Source of the DNA: Haloglomus halophilum | GTDB lineage: Archaea; Halobacteriota; Halobacteria; Halobacteriales; Haloarculaceae | Length of the DNA stretch: 64,000 nucleotides | NCBI RefSeq assembly: GCF_024298885.1 | Contig: NZ_CP101166.1 | Location: 1,674,001 to 1,738,000, forward strand | Direction: 5' to 3' | Shown: piece by piece, positions 18,929-27,705 of the stretch | How positions within the stretch are numbered: position 1 is the first letter of the stretch | Layout: the number at the start of each line of letters is the position of its first letter | Program-made: the position numbers and the translations under genes | The notes under the pieces: generated by a model | Databases searched by the model: none | The model's input: the letters and a program-made list of their open reading frames with translations, nothing else | What the model was told of the DNA's origin: nothing

Positions 18929-20335
18929 TCAGAAGACGCGGACGTATGCCTCCTCATTCCGATACTCGTCCGGAATCTCCCCGACATCCCACCCCTTGCC
19001 CGTGGTCTCGACGTAGTAGTATTTCGTCCCGTCTTTCTCATAGTAGTACCCGGGGAGGTCGTCACCGCCCTTCACCCCCAGTGCCGCATGGCCGGGCAGG
19101 AGCAGGAGCGCCGTTCCGTAGCCGAAGGAATCGGACAGGAGCAGACTGGCAAGCATAATCGCGGAATCCTCACAGTCGCCGCCGCCGTCGATGACCGTCT
19201 CGATATGGCGTTTCGTGTAGTCGTCGTACCCCGTACTGACGTCGTCAGGGATGTAGGGCAGGTTCTGCACGAAGTCGATGAGGAACTCGACTTTCTGACG
19301 GTCGCCAGTGATGCCGTTTGCCTCCGCCTCGTTGTTGAGGATCCGTCCGAATTCGTCAGCTAACCCGTCTTCGAGGGCTTCATAGACGTAGTAGCGCCGG
19401 TCATCGTAGCGCTCGCCGTTCAGGTCCTGGATATAGCCGTGTTTGTACACCAGGAACGATGCCGACCAGTTGCTATCGTACGAGGTGCCAGTAAACTCGA
19501 GGCTGTAGCACCCCTCGGCCGCGTGCCGTGTGTATCGAGTCGTCCGTTCATCCCCTGGTTCATCCGGATGGCGAGCCCGCGTGAGGTCGCCATTCCGAAT
19601 CCGAAGGCGGTCGGTTTCGCAGAGATACTCGCCATCACCGCTCTCGAGGGACGATATCTCTGCGTCGGCCGGCAGGAGCGCGAACCAGTAGTAGAACGGC
19701 ACGTCCGGGTCCGGTCGGGCATCGAACGGCACCGTGATCGTGGCCTCGCCGCGACTCGGTGGCGTGAACGAGTCACTGCGGTAATACGTGTAGATCTCCT
19801 CGCTTTCGGACGTCCCCGGATAGCCCGCCACGACCGCCATCACATCGGCTCCATCGGGGTAGGTGTTGTCGACCAGGTCTCCGTACACGCGAACGGTCGC
19901 GTGGTCGAGGGAGTAGTCCACTGCATGATTGGCATTCCCTCTGAGTGGCTCGACATCCCCCTGGATCGTGTTCGATGCTCTCGGTGTGGGGGTCGGCGTC
20001 GGCGAGGGAGTCAGCGTTGCTGTGGGCGCCGGAGATGGTGTGGGAGTTGAGGTCCTCGTCGGCGTGGGTGCGGGGGTCGGCGACCCAGTTGGCGTTGCCG
20101 ATGGTGGGGCTGTTGGCGTCGGCGACCCACTGGTGGTTGTGGTCCGTTTCTCAGCGACCACGTCGGACCGACTCTGGACGTCCGGGTCTCTCGGCGCATA
20201 ATCGTGTTTGTTTGGCACCCCATCCCCGTCAAAATCGCGTGGTGTGTCGGTGGGTGCGGCCGGATTTCCAGAGCACCCGGCAGTGATACCGAGTCCCGCT
20301 ACCCCCATCCCCCAAAGGAACCGACGACGCTGCAT
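18929..20335 (-). CDS. Tat lipoprotein with transglutaminase-like domain
   Basis: The 468-aa protein begins MQRRRFLWGMGVAGLGITAG, a Tat signal followed by a lipobox Cys (AGCSG), so it is probably lipid-anchored outside the cell. Next are a short Asp-rich segment (DFDGDGVPNKHDYAP, like a thrombospondin type 3 calcium repeat) and a Thr/Pro-rich stalk (about residues 65-120). The C-terminal part holds a transglutaminase/cysteine-protease-like triad: Cys in GGGDCEDSAIMLASLL, His in LLPGHAALGV, and Asp in ETTGKGWDVGE. This supports a surface enzyme acting on proteins or cell-wall material; the substrate is unknown. The gene stands alone. Confidence 0.8.
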   Translation of the reverse strand: MQRRRFLWGMGVAGLGITAGCSGNPAAPTDTPRDFDGDGVPNKHDYAPRDPDVQSRSDVVAEKRTTTTSGSPTPTAPPSATPTGSPTPAPTPTRTSTPTPSPAPTATLTPSPTPTPTPRASNTIQGDVEPLRGNANHAVDYSLDHATVRVYGDLVDNTYPDGADVMAVVAGYPGTSESEEIYTYYRSDSFTPPSRGEATITVPFDARPDPDVPFYYWFALLPADAEISSLESGDGEYLCETDRLRIRNGDLTRARHPDEPGDERTTRYTRHAAEGCYSLEFTGTSYDSNWSASFLVYKHGYIQDLNGERYDDRRYYVYEALEDGLADEFGRILNNEAEANGITGDRQKVEFLIDFVQNLPYIPDDVSTGYDDYTKRHIETVIDGGGDCEDSAIMLASLLLSDSFGYGTALLLLPGHAALGVKGGDDLPGYYYEKDGTKYYYVETTGKGWDVGEIPDEYRNEEAYVRVF

Positions 20336-21116
20336 GATGTAGTGTCACGAATATTTCGGATAAGTAGATACTGGTCACTCGCTCCGCAGAGCCGTCTCCG
20401 AGAACTGCCTTGCTGGGGGTGCTGATCCGTGTCGAGTGATGTCTAGTACGTAGGGGCTGTTGGTGAAAGCCCCCAGCGGCTCGCCCGTGCCGGGAGTCGC
20501 TGCGCTCCTCGCGTCGCTGCGGTGCTTGCTTCCTCCGGGCCGGGGCGAGCCGCTGGCCCCTCTCAGTCCCGCCCGGGTGGATGGTCGGTCGCGCTGCGGG
20601 TGCGCTAGCCCGGTGTGTTCGTGGACGTTGGACTGCCGGCCGAGCGGCGAGAGGAAGTTGGGTCGGTGTGTTCGCCGTGGGTCTGCCAGCCGAGCATGTG
20701 TGATGGGCTGGTCGGTGTGCCCGTCACCGTTGGACTGTCGGGCGAGCGTGCGCCGGGTGGCTAGTCAGCTGTGGTCGGCAGCTCGCCGCGCTCGCCGCAT
20801 GCCGACCGGCGCAGCGCTCGTCACCGACCGTTCCGGGCTGCCTGCCTGCAGTGGCGGGCGGGCTTCGGTCGCGCTCACCTGCGGTTCGCGCGACCTGCCG
20901 GGCGTCCGGTTTGACGCCAGCGGGTAAGCGCGGGGGGTTGCGCAGTATGCTCACCCCCCACGCTTACTCCGCTGGACGCTCGCGCCGGTCGGGTCGGCGC
21001 GCGCGGCTGGTTGGGGCCCGACCGAGACCGCGCTCTCGCTCGCGCCCCCTACGGGGGCGCTCGGAGGCGCGAGCGAGAGCGCTGGTGCTGGTTCGGTCGT
21101 GTGGTCGTGTGAGGAA
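20336..21116. other. Structured GC-rich non-coding region
   Basis: The first 110 bp contains promoter-like AT-rich DNA for the lipoprotein gene. The remainder is extremely GC-rich with no convincing gene. It holds a hairpin GGGGCT...AGCCCC (20453-20473) and a long inverted repeat described separately. Structured RNA or recombination sequences are possible. Confidence 0.45.
20473..20556. repeat. 14-bp perfect inverted repeat
   Basis: CCAGCGGCTCGCCC (20473-20486) is matched by its exact reverse complement GGGCGAGCCGCTGG (20543-20556), with 56 bp between. It could fold into a long stem with inner structure. It lies about 620 bp upstream of the TFB gene. No transposase is nearby. Confidence 0.6.
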
Positions 21117-21160
21117 ACCCCGCGGTGGAGCGCGGGGTGTCGGGCGCTGTGGTGAGCGCC
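21117..21160 (+). promoter_or_regulatory. Double-hairpin leader before the TFB gene
   Basis: Two hairpins sit immediately before the start at 21174. The first is ACCCCGCG-gtggag-CGCGGGGT (21117-21138, perfect 8-bp stem). The second is GGCGCT-gtggtg-AGCGCC (21143-21160, perfect 6-bp stem). Their six-base loops are alike. A TCCGGAGA segment follows, 5-12 bases before the ATG. The arrangement suggests a structured 5' leader, so this gene is probably not leaderless. Confidence 0.45.
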
Positions 21161-21173
21161 TCCGGAGACAGCA

Positions 21174-22217
21174 ATGAGTTCTAGAGTCATCTTCGATGAA
21201 GAAGTTTCGGACGAATCGAGTGACAGTCAGGCGGTCGACGCGCGGAACGTGGACTGGCGGGCGTCGTGCCCGGAGTGCGAGGGTCGAGTCGTGTCGGAGG
21301 ACGTCGAGGCGGTGTGTGCGGACTGTGGGCTTGTCGTGTCGATCGATGCCCTGGAGCGGAAGCCGGGGCTGAAGGCGCATGCCCCCGAGGGCAGTGAGCG
21401 CGACGGTGAATGGGCGGTCGAGCCGACGCAGGAGCTGCGGGTGGACAAGGGGCTGCATACAACCTTCTTCCTCTCGACGGACGGGAAGGGGAACACGCTC
21501 TCCCCGGAGCGGAAGGACAAGATGGAGCGGCTGCGCCGTCGCCACAAGCGCTTCACCATGCACGACAAGCGGGACCAGCGGCTGAACGAGGGGTTCCGTG
21601 ATATCGGGATGCTCGGGGCGAACCTCGAGTTGCCCGAGCATGTGACGACGGATGCGTCGCGCTACCTGGAGGCGGCGAAGGACGCGCGGCTGCCGGGCGG
21701 CCGGATGGCCTGGGAGTCACTGGCGGCCGGGGCGGTGCTGCTGGCCGGACGGAAGACCGGTGTGGAGCGGACGCCGGCGCAGATCGCCGAGCACGCGAAG
21801 ACGAACCGTGAGCGGGTGTGTGCCGCAGCCAGGAAGATCCGAGTGCAGACGGACGTGGACGTGCCCCCGGTGCGTGACCGGGCGGTTGATCGGGTGGTCG
21901 CGGCGCTGAACGAGGAACTGGACGTGGCGACCGGCATCGACCTGGTCCGGGTCGCGGAGCGGCTGATGGACGTGGCTGACGAACGTGCCATCGCACCAGG
22001 CACGGCGCGGATGAGCGTGGCCGGGGCGGCAGTGTATGCGGCAGACCGGCTGACCGACGGGAAGGCCGTGACCCAGGCTGAGGTGGTCAGGGCAGTCGGC
22101 GAGACGGTACCGACCTCGAAGTGGAAGATCGCGAACTACTCGCAGGAGCTGCACGACGCGAGTGAGCGCCGTCACCAGCCGACGGAGACGGTGCGCGGGC
22201 TGGTGGCCGACGACTGA
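21174..22217 (+). CDS. Divergent transcription initiation factor IIB (TFB)
   Basis: The 347-aa protein has an N-terminal zinc ribbon (CPECEGRVVSEDVEAVCADC, about residues 32-51), a B-finger/linker region (about 65-120) and two cyclin-like repeats (about 150-240 and 250-335). The repeats include the helical segments LPGGRMAWESLAAGAVLLAG and GTARMSVAGAAVYAADRL. TFB recruits RNA polymerase to TBP-bound promoters. Haloarchaea carry many TFBs; this one is clearly diverged from the housekeeping type and probably drives a subset of genes. It is preceded by a double-hairpin leader and followed by GGGGT...ACCCC, a weak hairpin after the stop. Its location at the start of the defence block invites, but does not prove, a regulatory link. 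Confidence 0.85.
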   Translation: MSSRVIFDEEVSDESSDSQAVDARNVDWRASCPECEGRVVSEDVEAVCADCGLVVSIDALERKPGLKAHAPEGSERDGEWAVEPTQELRVDKGLHTTFFLSTDGKGNTLSPERKDKMERLRRRHKRFTMHDKRDQRLNEGFRDIGMLGANLELPEHVTTDASRYLEAAKDARLPGGRMAWESLAAGAVLLAGRKTGVERTPAQIAEHAKTNRERVCAAARKIRVQTDVDVPPVRDRAVDRVVAALNEELDVATGIDLVRVAERLMDVADERAIAPGTARMSVAGAAVYAADRLTDGKAVTQAEVVRAVGETVPTSKWKIANYSQELHDASERRHQPTETVRGLVADD

Positions 22218-22397
22218 GGGGGGTGTAACCCCTTCGTTTCGAGTCCACGGCCCCGCGACCCCGCCGCCCCACCCTCCGCTCCGTGCTCGCTCGCTTCGCT
22301 CGCTGCGCGCGCAGCCACGACCTTGCTGAGAGTCGGTATCTGCCAATAAAACAGTCCAGTGGGCTAGTTTGATCGGAGTGAGGGAAACGTCTCTCGA

Positions 22398-23405
22398 CTA
22401 ATCAGCAGCAACGATTTTACTCTCTCTACCTTCCCCAGTCCGCTCAAGTTTGAACAGAGGAAAAATATCGAATCCCCCCAGTTCAGCATCAAAAGAAAAC
22501 AGCAGGACCTGCCGATCAGCTTGTTTGATGACCTCAAACATCCGCTCGCGGGTAGCGTGATCCACACGACCGAACATCGTATCTCCAATTAGCGGAGGGG
22601 TTGCAGGCATGACCTCACCGGCAACCAACGCTGCTGCGTGGGAGATAATCAGCTGCCCTCCTGCGGAGAGGTGAGCCATCTCTGCCGGGGAGTCATCTTC
22701 TTTCCTGCGAGCCACAAGCCCGTCCTGCCGCTCCTCTACTTCGTACAGGTCACGTTCATCCAGCTTCGGAAGCACGTCGTTGATCCGGCGGATCATTTCG
22801 TCCCCGAGATCGTAGTTGTTGGCGAAGTACTCGGGAAGTTCGGTACCGCGTGCTGCCGACTGCTGGGCCGCTGCTTCGCCTACAGCTTCGACGAGTTCGC
22901 CCCAGTTGGTGCCTCCCCACGGGTCGTCAATCCCGACAGAGGATTCGGCGTCCAGCTTCGAATACTTGAACGCTGGAAGCGGGAATACAGTGTTGATCGC
23001 TTCCGACGAGCTGGTGCTGACCCAGTTACCGTCTTCCTCTTCTTCTATCTGAAGCGAGTCCACGGAGTTGACCGGTCCCCGGCGAGTCTCGGACGTCTGG
23101 AACTTTCGTGTGAATCGAAACCGACGACGGAGTTCGCTGTCAGAGATCACGGCAGAGACTACGGCGGAGACCTCCTCTCCTGGGGAGAGCTCGTCCACCA
23201 GTTCGTAGGTTACCAGAGGGGCTTCATCCTCGAACTCCCCGGTAAGGCAGAGTTGAATAGAATCGGCTAACGTGGTTTTGCCCAAGCCGTTGGAGCCGAA
23301 CACCACGTCGATGCTGGGTTCGTCGCTTCGGCCGAGATCCAGCTGGTGCTCGCCACGGAAGCATCGCAGGTTCTCTACAGTGAGAGACTCAATACGAATA
23401 ACCAC
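22398..23405 (-). CDS. Compact DndD/RecF-like ABC ATPase
   Basis: The 335-aa protein is an SMC/RecF-type ATPase without a long coiled coil. It starts MVIRIESLTVENLRCFRGEH. Walker A is FGSNGLGKTTLAD (about residues 36-48), the signature is LSAGGQLIISHAAAL (about 245-260), and Walker B/D-loop is PPLIGDTMFGRVDH (about 270-283), with LLFSFD as the His-switch region. The part between Walker A and the signature is only about 200 residues, so it is a head without a hinge. It lies 56 bp downstream of the CARF-like/PIN gene on the same strand, so the two probably form one transcript. Similar ATPases act as sensors that release or activate a nuclease in defence systems. Which molecule it senses is unknown. 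Confidence 0.75.
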   Translation of the reverse strand: MVIRIESLTVENLRCFRGEHQLDLGRSDEPSIDVVFGSNGLGKTTLADSIQLCLTGEFEDEAPLVTYELVDELSPGEEVSAVVSAVISDSELRRRFRFTRKFQTSETRRGPVNSVDSLQIEEEEDGNWVSTSSSEAINTVFPLPAFKYSKLDAESSVGIDDPWGGTNWGELVEAVGEAAAQQSAARGTELPEYFANNYDLGDEMIRRINDVLPKLDERDLYEVEERQDGLVARRKEDDSPAEMAHLSAGGQLIISHAAALVAGEVMPATPPLIGDTMFGRVDHATRERMFEVIKQADRQVLLFSFDAELGGFDIFPLFKLERTGEGRESKIVAAD

Positions 23406-23461
23406 TACCGGAAATGTCGGGCTGGGGTGTAATCAATGTTACTGGACCATGGTACATCCAT

Positions 23462-25003
23462 TCACACTACTCTGGTACTGGCTTTCTCGGCTTCGTTGAT
23501 CATCTTCATGTACCGGTCGAGTTGTTTTTCGACGACGGGGCTTCGGCATCTGACGGCTAGCGTGTCTGCTTCCCATTCATCTGGTTCCTTTTTTGGCCAG
23601 ACCCCGTAGAGGTCGACTTTAGGAAGCTGCAGTATGCTGAACTGTACTGCGTGATGGTAGAGTGCTGTAGCTGCGTCTCCCCAAGAGATGTCTTTCTTCC
23701 TCGGTAGGCTGTCGGGGAATTCGACAAGAATGGACGGTAATCCACGGTCTCTTCCTGCTGAGATGAATCCAGAGTCGTTGCTGAACAGTATAAGGTCGAA
23801 TCCACTTTCTTCGCAGGCCGCGGTGATTGCATTGTCGCCTGTGTCTGATTGGATTTTCTCAGTGTAGAGCTCTTTCTGCAGCCGTGACCAGTACTGTCTT
23901 CCAAGTCGGAGCTGTCTCGGTGTGCCTTTCGGCTGGTTATATAGCTCGCCAAATTCGTCGCCAAATGCGTCTTCCAAGGCCCTCGTGTTGTTTATTTTCT
24001 CGTCCCCCTCGTAGTCCATCAACTCATCCCTGACTCCTGTGACGACGGCGTATCCGTTCAGACCCTCTTCCAGTTCAGGGGCGACTCCAAGCTGTCGGGC
24101 AGGCCAGTATTGAATCAGGTTTGTGTCAAAGACTGCGAGTGCGGCAGTGTTGCTGTGCTGGAGACGACGGTTCCGGAATGGTTCGATTTGTTCAGAGATC
24201 TTGTCTTGATTATCGAACTCAAGGATGCTGGAAGTGAGTGCTCCGATGAAAGAACGGGCGCTGGGGATCTCTGAGCGTGGCTGAGTGCCGTACTTCCTTT
24301 CGACCTTGTTTCGTTCTTCTTTGTATTGGTCGAGATCGGTCGTGAACCGGATGGAGGCTGGACTTCCTTGATCCAGTTCTATTTTGTAGAGTGTGGATAG
24401 GAGATCGGATTTGTGGTCGACTGAGATTGTCTCGTTCCCAGTGCTGTAAAGTGCGTTAAAGAGGAGAGGTAGCTGCTGCCGGGTTATCTTGTAGGCTTTG
24501 TCTGTAGATTTCCTTCCGCCGGGACTGGCCAGATCTAGATCTGAGTTTTTCTGGAAGTCTATCAGGCTCATCTGTGGCCGTGGAATCATGGGATAGAGGG
24601 TTGATTCCAGTTTAGCTTGGTCCGAGCCTTCCAACGTATAGAGATGGTCGAGCTTGTCGCTGGCTGCTATTAGACAGGCGTTGAGTAGTCTGGAGCCGCT
24701 GGAGATGCTGACGGATTTCGTGCTGTCGTCATCTCTGTCCCGGAGTGTTTCTACGACGTGTTTCGAGACTCCCTGAGGTTTGGATATCGACGGGGTAGTG
24801 GTGAACTCAATATTTGCTTCTATCTCATACTCTTTGCAAACTCTCTCGACGAGTCTCTGAATTGAGTTAACTGCCTGTTCGTCGTTTATCGGGACGAATA
24901 TGAGAACGTTGTCGGGATCAGAACCGCTCTCGATCGATGCTACAAGCGAGTTCAGTAGGGGAATGGGTCGGCTGTCCGTAACGCCGATCCAAGTATCAGC
25001 CAT
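23462..25003 (-). CDS. CARF-like/PIN-domain nuclease candidate
   Basis: The 513-aa protein appears to join two domains. The N-terminal 145 residues alternate strands and helices as in a CARF Rossmann fold: TWIGVTDSRPIPLLNSL, NVLIFVPINDE, IEFTTTPS, and SVSISSGSRLLNACLIAASD, which sits where CARF proteins carry their ligand-contacting loop. The C-terminal region matches a PIN ribonuclease with all four acidic positions: VFDTNLI (Asp about 292), VRDELMD (Glu about 325), TGDNAIT (Asp about 388) and LFSNDSGF (Asp about 409). A helical connector lies between. It has its own TATA box (TATAATT reversed, 25031-25037), about 28 bp before the ATG. No CRISPR genes are present. Domain assignment is by eye; the PIN part is surer than the CARF part. 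Confidence 0.6.
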   Translation of the reverse strand: MADTWIGVTDSRPIPLLNSLVASIESGSDPDNVLIFVPINDEQAVNSIQRLVERVCKEYEIEANIEFTTTPSISKPQGVSKHVVETLRDRDDDSTKSVSISSGSRLLNACLIAASDKLDHLYTLEGSDQAKLESTLYPMIPRPQMSLIDFQKNSDLDLASPGGRKSTDKAYKITRQQLPLLFNALYSTGNETISVDHKSDLLSTLYKIELDQGSPASIRFTTDLDQYKEERNKVERKYGTQPRSEIPSARSFIGALTSSILEFDNQDKISEQIEPFRNRRLQHSNTAALAVFDTNLIQYWPARQLGVAPELEEGLNGYAVVTGVRDELMDYEGDEKINNTRALEDAFGDEFGELYNQPKGTPRQLRLGRQYWSRLQKELYTEKIQSDTGDNAITAACEESGFDLILFSNDSGFISAGRDRGLPSILVEFPDSLPRKKDISWGDAATALYHHAVQFSILQLPKVDLYGVWPKKEPDEWEADTLAVRCRSPVVEKQLDRYMKMINEAEKASTRVV

Positions 25004-25029
25004 TGTATAGCGAGATGAAGCGATACCAG

Positions 25030-25038
25030 ATATAATTG
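25030..25038 (-). promoter_or_regulatory. TATA box of the CARF-like/PIN gene
   Basis: AATTATATC on the minus strand lies about 28 bp before the ATG at 25003, the expected spacing for a leaderless transcript. It suggests this gene and the ATPase behind it can be expressed apart from the upstream cassette. Confidence 0.55.
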
Positions 25039-25098
25039 ATTGAGTCCAGAACTGTAGCTGATGCTCGATCGGGCTGTGTTGATATTTTGCGATGGAGA

Positions 25099-25560
25099 TT
25101 ACGCTTGCTCAAGCACCTGATGATACTTCCGGAGGAATTCATCGAATTCTGTTGGGGCGGGACCGGCATCGCGCAGCCGTTTGTGGCCACGCTCAGCATA
25201 GCAGTTAAGAAGTTGCTTGCCGTAGTCAGACAGTTGCGTCGGGTCACTTGAATCAAGAATATTTAACATAAGTTCGCGGATTTCGTCTTCTGCCTGCTGT
25301 GGAATATTTTGTCGGTCGATTTCGGCGGTGATGAGCGCCGCATAAATCTCGAACTTCTGATCCTGGTAATCATCAATAACGCCTTCGACGAACGGGTCGG
25401 CTGTGGGCTCATCATCAATGACCTCGCGATCACGGGCTTTGATGCCAACCATCGCTGCGAAATAGTACTTGTCCCACATGCTCTCGAATTCGCCTGTGGA
25501 ACTCGTCTCCTCAATACCGTCGAAGTACTCGCGGGCGTTATCGCTGAGTCGGAAGGCCAT
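25099..25560 (-). CDS. Helical 153-aa protein of the Pbe-like cassette
   Basis: The protein is 153 aa, acidic and predicted all-helical, with conserved-looking segments MWDKYYFAAMVGIKARDREV and YGKQLLNCYAERGHKRL. No enzymatic motif is visible. The start lies 2 bp after the stop of the Rad50-like ATPase gene, so it is the last member of a tight same-strand cassette that follows the dnd genes. Small helical subunits accompany ATPases in several defence systems; a structural or DNA-binding role is inference. It loosely recalls DndE-type small proteins in size and helix content, but I cannot assign it to a named family. Confidence 0.6.
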   Translation of the reverse strand: MAFRLSDNAREYFDGIEETSSTGEFESMWDKYYFAAMVGIKARDREVIDDEPTADPFVEGVIDDYQDQKFEIYAALITAEIDRQNIPQQAEDEIRELMLNILDSSDPTQLSDYGKQLLNCYAERGHKRLRDAGPAPTEFDEFLRKYHQVLEQA

Positions 25561-25562
25561 CG

Positions 25563-27521
25563 TTACTCCTCCTCCGTGACGGACTGCATCCGACCATCGC
25601 CACCTTCCTCCTCTTCGGAGGTGAACTCCATAAAGAAGTCTTTGTCAGTATGTGTCCGCAGTTCGCCGGGTGTGTCCGTCTTATACACGGTGTAATAGTT
25701 GATGTCGTTGTCAGTCACCGGTTCAAGATTCTCAACGAATCCTTCTTTTTCTGTCGAGATGACGAACGCTATGACTTGGTCAAATAACTGTGAAATAATT
25801 GGCGCGACTTCCCTTCGAACCTTGTGATCCAGACTCACTGCTGGACTGTCGATAACGAACGGCATGTCCACTGCTGACCCTTCGAACAGGGTTGAGAGAT
25901 ACGCATAGGCGACAGCCAGCGACTGGCCTTCCGAAGAGCCACTCTTATTTTTGAGATTTATTGAGTCATCGATCGATTCAATCTGTACGCTGGAGCGTTT
26001 GAGGATTCGGTCGAGTCGCTGGTTGGTTTTCTTGATTTGGTTGCTCTTCACATCCGCAACGGCCCGGCTGACGAAGTCATCAAGGATTGTGTCCAGCTTT
26101 TCTGCCTGGGCACTAAACGTGACCGTGTCAGTCGCGGCCTCGACCTTCTTTTTGTACTTCGTGACTTCCCGTTTCGCTTCAGGGATGTTCTTCTCCCAGT
26201 CAAGATTATGTCGCTGTCTGAGACCTTTGTCGTCCGTGGTGAGGAGTTCAACCTTCCGCTCCTTGTTATCACGGTCCGTCTTTTCGGACTCAATTTTCCT
26301 AGTCAGGTCTTGTTTCTGTTGCTCAAGCCCCTCATCACTGAGATCCAACTGGTTGCGCTGAGTCTCGTACTGTTTGAGTTCCTGACGGGCGTCGCGCAGT
26401 TCGTCTAACCGCGCGTCTAATGCAACCGGCTCGCTGATATTCTTCAGCCTCTCTTTTAGTGAATTAAGGACGCCAACGTCTTCGTCCGAGAGGAATCTCT
26501 CGGCGTTCTCTCGAATCTCTTTGCGGTGTTCCTCATTAAGGTCGCGTCCACAGATACAGGTATCCTGCTCGGCAAGCTCAGAGAAGAATTCCTTGGATGT
26601 TGACTTGGGAAGCCTGAGGATCCGCATATGCTCAAGAAGCGTCGTGAAGTCCTCGTGGAAGCTTTGGGAGAGTTTGCTGGGATCCCGCATATCATCAAGC
26701 AGGCTTGCCGAGTCAGTCCGCAGAGTCGTCTCGAGGTTCTTGATCTCATCCTGATAATCTTGGTATTTGTCGAGGGCATCCCGGTCCTTTGAGATAATTT
26801 CCTCACGTTCTTCCCGGAGACTCTCGATATTGGACTCATGGTCACTGATCTCCTCTTTCAGCTTATCCCGGGTCTGCTTGAGACTGGCAAGCCGGTCTTC
26901 TCGTTTTTTAAGCCGGGACTTGACCTGTTTCAGCCCCTGCTCTGTTTTAGCTCCCTCGGCTTCTTGCTGTTCTTTGACAACCCGCTCAATAGCTGCTCGC
27001 TGCGCTTCAATCCGATCGAGCCGGGTAACAATTTTCAGGGCATTTTCAGCTTTGTCCTCGCCAGTCTCGATGAAGTCGTCTGTTAGTTCGCCGTTGAAAA
27101 CGAAGAGGTCTACAAACTCCTCTGTGAGGATGTTCTCTAACTGCAGCGGCAGGAAGTGTCCACTGTTCATTCCGCCCCCCTCTCGCTGCGGGTACGAGTG
27201 GCGGTAGTCGACAGTCCCTAGATCATAGTCGAGATGCATGTGAACTCGGAACCGCTCTTCACCGGCGGCGAAGCCGATAGTAAATTCGCCTTCTGAGGCA
27301 CCAGTTTCGGGCTCATATCCCATAACTGTCTCGTCGTCAAGTTCCGAGCCGAGGATCAGATGTCGGATGAGCCCCATTGTCGTAGTCTTTCCCGTCCCAT
27401 TTGGCATCTGAACGAGTGAGATGTGCCGCGGCTCGCTCGTACTCGGCTTCGTGAATTGGAGGTGGAGACTCCCGATATCGCGAATATTCTGGTAGCGAAT
27501 CTCCTCAATTCGTAGATCCAT
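25563..27521 (-). CDS. Rad50/DndD-like SMC ATPase, Pbe-like cassette
   Basis: A 652-aa SMC-type ATPase. Walker A is MPNGTGKTTTMGL (about residues 38-50). A long Glu/Lys/Arg-rich coiled coil (about 190-500) is interrupted by a CICGRDL motif (about 325), which resembles the zinc hook of Rad50. The signature region is SEGQSLAVAYAYLSTL, followed by Walker B/D-loop FVIDSPAVSLDHKVR. Rad50-like ATPases use ATP to rearrange DNA-bound complexes. It overlaps the 65-aa gene by 17 bp and is followed after 2 bp by the 153-aa gene, so the set is translationally tight. In the known archaeal DndCDEA-PbeABCD system an ATPase of this kind belongs to the restriction part; matching it to a particular Pbe letter is not possible here. 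Confidence 0.8.
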   Translation of the reverse strand: MDLRIEEIRYQNIRDIGSLHLQFTKPSTSEPRHISLVQMPNGTGKTTTMGLIRHLILGSELDDETVMGYEPETGASEGEFTIGFAAGEERFRVHMHLDYDLGTVDYRHSYPQREGGGMNSGHFLPLQLENILTEEFVDLFVFNGELTDDFIETGEDKAENALKIVTRLDRIEAQRAAIERVVKEQQEAEGAKTEQGLKQVKSRLKKREDRLASLKQTRDKLKEEISDHESNIESLREEREEIISKDRDALDKYQDYQDEIKNLETTLRTDSASLLDDMRDPSKLSQSFHEDFTTLLEHMRILRLPKSTSKEFFSELAEQDTCICGRDLNEEHRKEIRENAERFLSDEDVGVLNSLKERLKNISEPVALDARLDELRDARQELKQYETQRNQLDLSDEGLEQQKQDLTRKIESEKTDRDNKERKVELLTTDDKGLRQRHNLDWEKNIPEAKREVTKYKKKVEAATDTVTFSAQAEKLDTILDDFVSRAVADVKSNQIKKTNQRLDRILKRSSVQIESIDDSINLKNKSGSSEGQSLAVAYAYLSTLFEGSAVDMPFVIDSPAVSLDHKVRREVAPIISQLFDQVIAFVISTEKEGFVENLEPVTDNDINYYTVYKTDTPGELRTHTDKDFFMEFTSEEEEGGDGRMQSVTEEE

Positions 27522-27702
27522 CTGCTGTGTCCTCCTCAGAGAGTGTCACGTTATTTATTAGTCTGATTAGGTCGCCGTCTTCTGCGCTCCCTTTCATTGC
27601 ATTCTCGCAAAAGCCGATGAAGCGAGTCTTGAATGCCTCGTCCTGGTCATACTCCGAGAGGACATCAGAGGCTATGTCCTCAAATGGAAAATCATCACTC
27701 AT
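27505..27702 (-). CDS. 65-aa acidic protein of the Pbe-like cassette
   Basis: A 65-aa, very acidic protein (MSDDFPFEDIASDVLSEYDQ at the start) with no recognisable fold. It starts 3 bp after the helicase stop and overlaps the SMC-type ATPase start by 17 bp. Being kept between two large co-operonic genes argues that it is real. A linker or regulatory subunit role is a guess. Confidence 0.6.
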   Translation of the reverse strand: MSDDFPFEDIASDVLSEYDQDEAFKTRFIGFCENAMKGSAEDGDLIRLINNVTLSEEDTADGSTN

Positions 27703-27705
27703 GTA

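Noticed and set aside
22398..23405. ATPase read as a degenerate Walker B protein
   Set aside because: GDTMFGRVD matches the IDTPLARLD form of DndD-type ATPases, so the motif is normal for the family.
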